Shown here one piece after another: positions 1-5,037 of a stretch of 5,420 nucleotides of DNA; within the stretch, counting starts at the first letter, position 1; each line of letters opens with the position of its first letter. The position numbers and the translations under genes were made by a program. This stretch comes from Desulfobacteraceae bacterium (lineage in GTDB: Bacteria > Desulfobacterota > DSM-4660 > Desulfatiglandales > Desulfatiglandaceae), in assembly GCA_020349865.1 (NCBI GenBank), contig CP070700.1, forward strand, positions 204,753-210,172, written 5' to 3'. The notes beneath the pieces were generated by a model, which worked only from the letters and a program-made list of their open reading frames with translations, had not been told where the DNA came from and made no database searches.

Positions 1-803
1 GAAAAGACCATTTCCGCAGGTTTCGGGTGCCTGTTCAGGGAACTGAGGAGTCCGCTGCAGTCACCGCAGCAGTTTCACATCCCTCCCGGATTCTGGGCCG
101 TAGCCGGCTGGGTAACCAGGCCTGCCTCCTGGGCCTCGGTCAGTATCCTTATCGCCTCATCCACCTCTACCTCGCGTCCCATAGCCCGGTCCAGATAGTA
201 TTGACCCATGGACCCGAACATAAAACAGGCCTCAAGCGGTTTTTCGCAGCTTTGGTCCACCAGCTTCTTCTGCTTTCGGCAGATGCAGTCGGTAACCACT
301 ATCTTTTTTGCCTTCCTGAGTATCTCGCTCGCGTCCTCGTAGGCGGCCACATTGTGCAGGACCTCTATGCTGCGTTGAACAGGGACCGTGCGCAAAAATG
401 CAGTAGCCCCCGTGGTTATAGCGTTATGGAATCCCTCCTGTATGTATTTCTCCATCAGGCCGGCCATGCGGCGGTCCAGATTTGCTACCTGAAACTCAAA
501 CAGGCCGTGTACAAAAGGAATTGCCCCGTATTTGACCACACCCCCTTTCTTTAAACGAAACAGGAGCCCCCTTTTGTACATGTCGCTCAGTTGTGCGGCA
601 ACTTCATCGGCTGGCCTGCCTATACGACGAGCCACATCTTCCGGCGTCTCGAGCTTTTGCGTAAGATTCAGGAACATCTCGGCATCTTCTTCAGTGAAAA
701 GCTCTTTCAGGATATCAAGCTCAATACCGGAATCCGTGGCCGGAAAACCCAGCGAATACCCATCCAGCCGTTTCTGTAATTCCCTGAAAATATCATCTGC
801 CAT
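1..803 (-). CDS. 4Fe-4S binding protein with in-frame UGA (candidate selenoprotein), 3' end outside window
   Basis: Probable cytoplasmic iron-sulfur protein; substrate and partner unknown. From the ATG at 803, 242 codons run to a TGA at 75-77, then the same frame stays open for 24 codons to the window edge. Residues 1-100 look like a helical/winged-helix region (FPATDSGIEL, then TPEDVARRIGRPADEVAAQL). Cysteine ligands follow: DCICR (C173, C175), C186, C193, then TGA at 243 followed by NCCGDC (C245, C246, C249). From memory, relatives read GGMCNCCGDCC here and continue into a ferredoxin domain, so the TGA replaces a Cys and the real C-terminus lies off the left edge. I chose 803 over the upstream in-frame GTG at 827 because GGAGG sits 5 nt before 803. 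Alternatives are selenocysteine, a TGC-to-TGA nonsense mutation, or sequencing error. Family call fairly sure; Sec plausible but unproven. Confidence 0.75.
38..65 (-). promoter_or_regulatory. Candidate bacterial SECIS hairpin
   Basis: Numbering bases after the UGA, the arm from +10 to +20 (GGUGACUGCAG) folds on +28 to +37 (CUCAGUUCCC). Nine pairs form, one of them G-U, with one U-C mismatch and a bulged C at +18. The 7-base apical loop is CGGACUC. The loop Gs fall 22-23 nt after the UGA, inside the roughly 16-37 nt spacing I recall for bacterial SECIS models. A competing shorter hairpin at +3 to +23 (CUGCUGC / GCAGCGG, loop GGUGACU; positions 52-72) is stronger in GC but its loop sits nearer the UGA than usual. 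Folded by eye only. Confidence 0.35.
75..77 (-). other. In-frame UGA, candidate selenocysteine codon
   Basis: The plus-strand TCA at 75-77 reads as TGA between GGM and NCCGDC of the iron-sulfur protein. A stop here would remove three visible cysteines and the family's C-terminal part. UGA is one base from the cysteine codon TGC, and a Cys is what I expect at this position. Replacement of a redox or metal-ligand Cys by UGA with coding continuing beyond it is the usual signature of bacterial Sec insertion. A nonsense mutation cannot be excluded from one sequence. Confidence 0.5.
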
Positions 804-808
804 TTTAT

Positions 809-813
809 CCTCC
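809..813 (-). promoter_or_regulatory. Shine-Dalgarno deciding the start of the 4Fe-4S protein
   Basis: GGAGG, then ATAAA, then ATG at 803. This strong site at ideal spacing favours the ATG at 803 over the in-frame GTG (827) and ATG (815) upstream. The ATG at 815 abuts the GGAGG itself. Confidence 0.8.
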
Positions 814-827
814 ATAAAAGGGGTCAC

Positions 828-1400
828 GACTACCCTTGACTATTGTTTATTTATAAAACATTCAGCTTTCAGCCATCTAAATGTAAAGGGCGTCAACCCT
901 TGGTTATTGATTAAAATGTTTGATGAGTGCCCGCAGCAAAGCCCCATAATCAAAGACAAAGACCCCTCTTAATTACTTAAAAAAGCGTCCAAAATTTTGA
1001 AGTGCACTATTGACCATTTTTAGCAATCACCAAGAATTCTTAAAGAGAACACGCACTAACGAGACATTCTGCTTTATTTTTTATGTGGAACTGGATTATA
1101 CACAAATAGGCAAATCGGAAACCTGTTTGGTGTTAGGTAGTATATATTCTGCCGTTAGTCGACGAGTTTATATCACAAAATCAATAATTTCTAAACACAA
1201 TGTGACAAGGCGTAAATAAAAGGATCTTAAATCACTGATCAAGGGTTGAGTTTGAGCTCATTTATTCTTAAGCAATACACCTGAGCCGTCGCTTCACATC
1301 GAGTTAGTCGCGCCAGGGAAGGCCTGGCCCCAGCCCCCAATTTCAGCCAGTGAGTTGCCCCCACAACATCATGAGGTTGAATTTGGCTTGGCACACAAGG
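828..1400. other. Gene-free, largely AT-rich intergenic region
   Basis: I see no convincing gene. A 69-codon open frame on the plus strand (1010-1219) has no ribosome site, no recognisable motif and an odd composition. The stretch from about 840 to 1260 is visibly more AT-rich than the flanking genes. It contains a candidate imperfect inverted repeat (893-912 with 1230-1249). The promoter of the leftward 4Fe-4S gene should lie at about 830-900, but I found no -35/-10 pair with acceptable spacing. The part from 1270 to 1400 is GC-richer and continues the frame of the small minus-strand gene past its stop. Confidence 0.6.
893..1249. repeat. Candidate imperfect terminal inverted repeats enclosing AT-rich DNA
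   Basis: Positions 893-912 and the reverse complement of 1230-1249 match at 17 of 20 bases, the first 10 perfectly (TCAACCCTTG). The enclosed DNA is AT-rich compared with both sides. This could be the footprint of a small non-autonomous element, but no target-site duplication is visible and a match of this quality could occur by chance. Confidence 0.25.
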
Positions 1401-1682
1401 TCAATTTCTCCTATACGCCTTTCCTTCCCCGAAAAACGAGTTCTTATCAAATGGCAAGCTGATAAGGCAGTTCACGGCACTGGCCAATCGCCTAAAAACG
1501 CTTAGGCAGGGCCCGGGTAATCGGAAAAGCACTTTCGGTGCCAACGATGGCTGAGGCATTTCCCCGCGATTGATTTCCGTAAAATGGCCCCTCAAGTCCC
1601 TATGGTCCAGAAACATGTGTAAGCGAACTGTTGGATCCGCCTCCCTGTATTTGAACAAAATGCTGTCAACTCTGTTTTCCAT
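1401..1682 (-). CDS. Small hypothetical protein, 93 aa
   Basis: I do not recognise this protein. The start at 1682 (MENRVDSILF) is preceded by GGAGGAGGG about 5-8 nt upstream, one of the best ribosome sites in the window; an in-frame ATG at 1700 has none. Residues 1-42 are charged, probably helical and look like ordinary protein (FKYREADPTVRLHMFLDHRD). Residues 43-93 are proline-, leucine- and basic-rich with less protein-like composition. That suggests a truncated or drifting C-terminus. No signal peptide or membrane segment is clear. A short hairpin (CGCCA/TGGCG, 1695-1709) lies directly upstream of the Shine-Dalgarno. After the TGA at 1401-1403 the frame stays open for 53 more codons to a TGA at 1239-1241. 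The gene ends next to the AT-rich region and starts beside a MITE-like element, so it may be a relic. Confidence 0.45.
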   Translation of the reverse strand: MENRVDSILFKYREADPTVRLHMFLDHRDLRGHFTEINRGEMPQPSLAPKVLFRLPGPCLSVFRRLASAVNCLISLPFDKNSFFGEGKAYRRN

Positions 1683-1710
1683 GATGCCCTCCTCCGCCAC
1701 TTAATGGCGC

Positions 1711-1906
1711 TGGTCTTTCAACCCAGATTGTGAAGTACCCTCCTACTGCGACTTGAAAATCCTTGCTGTAACGCTTGTTTCCCGATTTTGTTCCTCGACA
1801 TAGTTATGAATATGCCTGCGTTACCAAATCGCTCCAACTGCGCGTCTCGCTTCGGTTTTCTGCGCCTCGCTACGGACTCTACTGCACAATCTGGGTTCAA
1901 AGGCCA
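1711..1906. mobile_element. MITE-like element with 22-bp terminal inverted repeats
   Basis: Positions 1711-1732 and the reverse complement of 1885-1906 match at 20 of 22 bases (core AACCCAGATTGTG / CACAATCTGGGTT). The similarity continues weakly inward (AGTA shared after one mismatch). The 196-bp unit is too short to code a transposase, and its open frames look like shadows of repeat DNA. Inside, GCGTCTCGCTTCGG (1842-1855) and GCGCCTCGCTACGG (1862-1875) form an imperfect direct repeat with a 20-bp period. No clear target-site duplication is visible. A miniature transposable element or a dispersed BIME-like repeat would both fit. Confidence 0.6.
1842..1875. repeat. Imperfect tandem repeat, 20-bp period
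   Basis: Two 14-bp units matching at 12 positions, GCGTCTCGCTTCGG and GCGCCTCGCTACGG, start 20 bp apart inside the 1711-1906 element. They are probably part of its secondary-structure core. Confidence 0.45.
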
Positions 1907-1957
1907 ATAGATCATGTGAAAAGATTGGATGCCATTGTAACAGGCCCTGAAAATGAA

Positions 1958-1975
1958 ACATCCCCCATTTGGGGG
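1958..1975. repeat. C/G-rich palindromic repeat, copy 1
   Basis: ACATCCCCCATTTGGGGG, identical over 18 bases to 3259-3276. CCCCCA and TGGGGG arms surround a TT centre. Together with the second copy it looks like a dispersed intergenic palindrome; this one lies 52 bp beyond the 1711-1906 element. Confidence 0.5.
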
Positions 1976-2043
1976 GTAGGCCATTAAAAAATGCATGGGT
2001 TGAGGAGGGATAAAAGGACGGGAATTCCGCGGCTGAACCCGGG

Positions 2044-2751
2044 CTAGATCAGTTTGTAACGGATAGCTAATACAGCCGCCTGGGTGCGATCACTGGCGCC
2101 CATCTTGTTGAAAATGTTGATCACGTGGCTTTTAACGGTGTGAGGGCTTATGGCGAGCATGTCTGATATTTGGGTGTTGGTGTATCCTTCCGTAAGCAGT
2201 CGCAGCACGTCTTTCTCCCTGGTGGTCAGGCTCGTTTTGATGGCGATATCTCCATCGTCCAGGTAAATAGTCTGCTCTTTGCCGCTAAAGGTGTCAAGCT
2301 TTTTGGAGAGGTATTTTGAGTACTGTTGCTGAGTCTCGGTCTCCTTCTTTCGCTCGGTGATGTCAAAAACAATCACAAAGGCGGCGACGGTGGCGTGGTC
2401 TTCACCACGAACCGGATAGGCTTTGACTTCGCCCCACCGGCGCTCGCCGTCAGGAAAGTCCAGGTAGCGTTCGTTGATTTGGGTTCGGCCTGTTGCAAAA
2501 ACATCCTGGAGGGGGCAATCCTCACAGGGATGCTGCCTGCCATAAAAAAAATCGTAGCAGATTTTACCTGCAGCGTCATCGTGCTGACCTCCATGGATAA
2601 AGGCCATGGCCTTGTTTATCCACAGAATGGTGTAGCCGGGGGTTATAATGGCGAAGGGATCTCGAATGCTTCTCAGAACGGCCAAACCCAGGCCTTCAAG
2701 AAGTTCACTGATATTGAATATCTGTTTTCCTCCTGATGCATTCATGTCCAT
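2044..2751 (-). CDS. PAS domain LuxR-family transcriptional regulator
   Basis: One-component cytoplasmic regulator of 235 aa. Residues about 20-135 form a PAS sensor domain: AIITPGYTILWINKAM at the start, C76 and C79 in HPCEDCPL, and closing AFVIVFDITERKK, a classic PAS/PAC ending. A helical linker (about 136-170) leads to a GerE/LuxR helix-turn-helix (about 174-235: LTTREKDVLRLLTEGYTNTQI, recognition helix SPHTVKSHVINIFNKM). No response-regulator receiver domain or membrane segment is present, so the PAS domain presumably senses a small ligand, cofactor or redox state. The start at 2751 has a weak AAGG just upstream; a second ATG two codons on (2745) is possible. A strong AGGAGG lies inside the coding sequence with no usable start after it. 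No target gene is adjacent. Confidence 0.9.
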   Translation of the reverse strand: MDMNASGGKQIFNISELLEGLGLAVLRSIRDPFAIITPGYTILWINKAMAFIHGGQHDDAAGKICYDFFYGRQHPCEDCPLQDVFATGRTQINERYLDFPDGERRWGEVKAYPVRGEDHATVAAFVIVFDITERKKETETQQQYSKYLSKKLDTFSGKEQTIYLDDGDIAIKTSLTTREKDVLRLLTEGYTNTQISDMLAISPHTVKSHVINIFNKMGASDRTQAAVLAIRYKLI

Positions 2752-2779
2752 TTGAACCTTGCCAGGAAAACCCGGCGAT

Positions 2780-2984
2780 CGTGAGGCCTTTTCTTCGACT
2801 CCAGGGCACCCGCAGGTCGTTCACTAAATGAGACCTTTGCAAAACGCCCCCTTTTGCCCAATCTCTGCGTCGGGCTCAAATTTTAATCCTTAAAATATTC
2901 AATATATTCCTGCGGTTAAAATTATCGCCTTTCTTGACTTTGACCAAAATTGGACATTTTTCAAAGGTCTCAAAAGACCTCACG
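2780..2984. repeat. Outer nested inverted repeat around the 2829-2972 element
   Basis: CGTGAGGCCTTTT at 2780-2792 matches the reverse complement of 2972-2984 at 12 of 13 bases. The right arm directly abuts the right end of the inner element. It also makes a perfect small hairpin with it, AGGTCT-CAAA-AGACCT (2965-2980). This may be an old insertion boundary or a secondary-structure element; no U-run follows, so it is not an obvious terminator. Confidence 0.35.
2829..2972. mobile_element. 144-bp element with 16-bp terminal inverted repeats (MITE or IS remnant)
   Basis: TGAGACCTTTGCAAAA at 2829-2844 matches the reverse complement of 2957-2972 at 15 of 16 bases. The interior is AT-rich with AATTTTAATCC...TTAAAAT-type segments and has no coding potential. 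Ends reading GAGACCTTTGCAAAA resemble insertion-sequence termini I associate with sulfate-reducer genomes, but I cannot name the family. AAA flanks both ends, too short to be firm evidence of a target duplication. Confidence 0.55.
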
Positions 2985-3258
2985 CCCCGGGGAACGGTTA
3001 AGGACAAATAATTTCGTACTCATTTTCCGGATAAATCGAAAGCCCCCATGGGTTTAAGCCTACGGCCTATAGCAGGGCGCTCATCGCTCATAATGGAGGC
3101 TTCTCGCTCGATTAATGTAAGACAGGTTACCATGGCCGGTGTCTGTGGTCAATCCGGCCACGTTTCGTTAAGATGTTTTTCACTCGAACCCCCTGATCCC
3201 CTAATCCATATCCTCAGACCAAGGCCCTCCGGCTATCATCCAGAAAAAATCAATTAAC

Positions 3259-3276
3259 ACATCCCCCATTTGGGGG
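3259..3276. repeat. C/G-rich palindromic repeat, copy 2
   Basis: Same 18 bases as 1958-1975. Here the palindrome is longer: ATCCCCCA-TT-TGGGGGAT (3261-3278) has perfect 8-bp arms. A run of seven Gs follows about 10 bp later. On the minus strand a T-run occurs only about 12 nt beyond the stem, so it is a poor terminator candidate. Confidence 0.5.
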
Positions 3277-3556
3277 ATAAGAGGTAAGGGGGGGCTTTGT
3301 TTCCAAAACGATTTAAATCCTAGCATAAAGGGGTTAGACTTTTTATATGTTGGGACAGCAAAGTGTTGATGGACCCGGGAATTTACACCATATGATGGGC
3401 CCATAACGGATGGCTCAATACCCATCGAACAAGCCGTGAGGAGATCGGAAGGACATCGCCCTTTGCAAGTGAAGAATTTGAATTAATACTGACCAAGAGC
3501 CAAAGGCACAGCTGAGCCCTTTTATTTTTTTATGCACAATATCAAACAACATGCAT

Positions 3557-3587
3557 GACAAATCCAAAAATAGACTTTAGATTTGTC
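3557..3587. promoter_or_regulatory. Inverted repeat abutting the ATPase start codon (operator or RNA hairpin)
   Basis: GACAAATCCAAA (3557-3568) pairs with TTTAGATTTGTC (3576-3587) at 11 of 12 positions, with a 7-base spacer. The outer 8 bp are perfect. It ends two bases before the ATG at 3590, where a Shine-Dalgarno would normally sit, and none is present. It could be an operator for autoregulation, since the ATPase has a winged-helix-like segment, or a hairpin controlling translation. Confidence 0.5.
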
Positions 3588-3589
3588 CT

Positions 3590-4783
3590 ATGATCAGCAG
3601 AAGTCTCGAAGCCCCAATTCATAAATATTCCAAGAAATATCCTGTAGTTGCAATAGTCGGCCCAAGGCAGAGCGGAAAGACTACTTTGGCCAGGCACTTG
3701 TTTCCTGACCATAAATACCTGTCAATGGAAAATCTTGACATTCGTCATATGGCACAGGATGATCCGCGCGGGTTTGTTGATGACTATGGAAAAAACATTA
3801 TACTTGATGAGATTCAACGCGTCCCTTCTCTTTTTTCATGTCTGCAGGAAAGAGTTGACCTGGATGACTCCCCTGCCAGTTATGTCCTCACAGGATCCCA
3901 GCAATTCCTCCGCATGGAAAAGATTATCCAGTCCCTTGCAGGCAGGATTATAACGTTTCAATTATATCCGTTTTCTTTTAATGAGCTTTGTGCGGCAAAG
4001 CCGGATAAGGACATAAATTCAATTTTCAAAATCAAACCGGAATATATCAAAGGTGGAAAAGAGATCGATATTTACAGAATGATCTTCACCGGGATGTATC
4101 CGAGGATTCATGATAAAAAACGTGATGCAAGGAAATGGATCGAAAACTATATCCTCACCTATATTGAAAGGGATATTTGCAGCCTTGTTAATGTTGAGAA
4201 TCCGAAGCTCTTCGAGGATTTCTTAAAAATCTGCGCATCAATGTCAGGTCAACTCATCAATTACACTTCAATTTCAAATTCCATCGGTGTATCACAGCCT
4301 ACGGTAAAGAAATGGATTTCTTTGCTGGAAACAAGCGGAATCCTTTTCGTTCTTCCTCCTCATTACAAGAACTTTAAGAAGCGTATTGTAAAAACCCCAA
4401 AACTATATTTCGCTGATACAGGCGTCCTCTCATTCCTTTTGTCAATCAGGAACCCGGATGAACTGATGAGTCATCCCCTATTTGGTAATATTTTTGAGAC
4501 ATTCATCATAAGCGAGCTTTACAAAAGAGTATTCCACGTAGGAGAAAAACCCCCCTTTTATTTCTGGAGAGATAAAACCGGAAACGAGATTGATCTGATT
4601 GTTCATATTGGCTCAAAACTGCTGCCCATTGAAATAAAGGCCTCAAAAACAAACAGCCCGGTAATAAAATCAAATATTTTTTCATGGCTTAATCTGAAGG
4701 GGAATACATCTGAAAGAGGCTTTGTCGTATACAGAGGTGAAGATTCAGTTGGAAAAAGATCGGCTGTCAGTGTTATTCCATAA
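3590..4783 (+). CDS. AAA family ATPase with DUF4143 domain
   Basis: 397 aa, the usual full length for this family, whose cellular role is not established. N-terminal ATPase (about 15-130): Walker A GPRQSGKTT (24-32), Walker B IILDEIQ (70-76), sensor-like LTGSQQF (100-106), then LAGRI and LYPFSFNEL, all typical. The middle has ENYILTYIERDI (185-196) and a winged-helix-like stretch (YTSISNSIGVSQPTVKKWISLL, about 225-246). The C-terminal DUF4143 part shows KLYFADTGVL (271-280), FETFIISEL (302-310), FWRDKTGNEIDLIV (325-338) and LPIEIKAS (345-352). E333, D335, E348 and K350 resemble a PD-(D/E)xK nuclease-like core. The start fits the family N-terminus (RSLEAPIHKYSKKYPVVAIVG), although no ribosome site is visible; an inverted repeat sits there instead. 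It stands alone, is AT-richer than the flanking genes, and lies in repeat-rich DNA, suggesting horizontal acquisition. Confidence 0.92.
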   Translation: MISRSLEAPIHKYSKKYPVVAIVGPRQSGKTTLARHLFPDHKYLSMENLDIRHMAQDDPRGFVDDYGKNIILDEIQRVPSLFSCLQERVDLDDSPASYVLTGSQQFLRMEKIIQSLAGRIITFQLYPFSFNELCAAKPDKDINSIFKIKPEYIKGGKEIDIYRMIFTGMYPRIHDKKRDARKWIENYILTYIERDICSLVNVENPKLFEDFLKICASMSGQLINYTSISNSIGVSQPTVKKWISLLETSGILFVLPPHYKNFKKRIVKTPKLYFADTGVLSFLLSIRNPDELMSHPLFGNIFETFIISELYKRVFHVGEKPPFYFWRDKTGNEIDLIVHIGSKLLPIEIKASKTNSPVIKSNIFSWLNLKGNTSERGFVVYRGEDSVGKRSAVSVIP

Positions 4784-4845
4784 TGGCATTTATCAAATCG
4801 TAAAAGGTTAGATGATCGAAAGGAAAGGTGTAAAAACCCATTGGG

Positions 4846-5031
4846 ATGAAAATGGAACTCATGGGAAAGTGGTACATCCTCTATTCCCCCTTTATGTTCG
4901 TGGGCGCTGTGGTGCAGCAGCTTTTCAACTACGCCATGAGCCAGGGGGGTGGGGGTGAGTGTCATGCCGCCATCGCCAAATTCATAGAGGACTGGGGCGG
5001 TATTAAGGTCAAAAGCAAGCAAGGAGGTTAA
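4846..5031 (+). CDS. Small hypothetical protein, 61 aa, upstream of CMD-family gene
   Basis: I do not recognise it. A hydrophobic stretch at about residues 9-30 (WYILYSPFMFVGAVVQQLFN) could be one membrane-associated helix or the core of a small domain. A glycine run with a single Cys (GGGGECHAA) follows, then an amphipathic tail ending KSKQGG. Base composition resembles the next gene and differs from the ATPase before it. Its TAA overlaps the tail of the ribosome-site region of the next gene, 6 bp before that ATG, implying co-transcription. Starts at 4846, 4852 and 4861 are all possible; none has a good Shine-Dalgarno, and the frame is closed by TAA at 4831. It may be a complete small protein or the surviving C-terminus of a larger one cut by insertion of the ATPase region. 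Confidence 0.5.
   Translation: MKMELMGKWYILYSPFMFVGAVVQQLFNYAMSQGGGGECHAAIAKFIEDWGGIKVKSKQGG
5021..5027 (+). promoter_or_regulatory. Shine-Dalgarno of the CMD-family gene
   Basis: AAGGAGG, 10 nt before the ATG at 5038, lies within the last codons of the preceding small gene. An out-of-frame ATG at 5031 is too close and stops after four codons, so 5038 is the start. Confidence 0.8.
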
Positions 5032-5037
5032 TGGGTC

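Larger units (their letters stand above)
2752..3556. other. Gene-free repeat-rich intergenic region
   Basis: This stretch holds the 2829-2972 inverted-repeat element, the nested 13-bp inverted repeat around it and the 3259-3278 palindrome, but no gene I can support. A 37-codon minus-strand frame at 3020-3133 (contains REASIMSDERPAIGRRLKPM) reads like protein but lacks a ribosome site. A plus-strand frame near 3410-3510 (contains THRTSREEIGR) ends in a stop and has no start. Both could be gene debris. Confidence 0.55.

Noticed and set aside
27..554. Long plus-strand open frame (175 codons)
   Set aside because: It lies antisense to the 4Fe-4S protein, which has clear family motifs and a strong ribosome site; the plus frame has neither.
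532..972. Plus-strand open frame of 146 codons (Ser/Ile-rich)
   Set aside because: Mostly antisense to the N-terminal half of the 4Fe-4S protein, low-complexity composition, no ribosome site.
1010..1219. Plus-strand open frame in the AT-rich intergenic region
   Set aside because: No ribosome site, no recognisable motif, unlike protein in composition; probably chance.
1718..1996. Minus- and plus-strand frames of 70-92 codons
   Set aside because: They coincide with the 1711-1906 inverted-repeat element and read as translated repeat DNA.
2326..2736. Plus-strand frame of 136 codons
   Set aside because: Antisense shadow of the PAS-LuxR regulator.
3020..3133. 37-codon minus-strand frame with protein-like sequence (SDERPAIGRRLKPMGAF)
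   Set aside because: No Shine-Dalgarno and no recognised family; kept only as possible gene debris.
3261..3278. C/G-rich palindrome as an intrinsic terminator
   Set aside because: Neither strand has a T-run directly after the stem, and no gene ends at the expected distance.
3201..3425. Minus-strand frame of 74 codons
   Set aside because: It translates the C/G-rich palindrome and surrounding repeat; no ribosome site or domain.
3410..3512. Plus-strand frame containing THRTSREEIGR, ending in TGA
   Set aside because: Vaguely resembles the end of a small HEPN-like or helical protein, but no start codon or upstream body is present.
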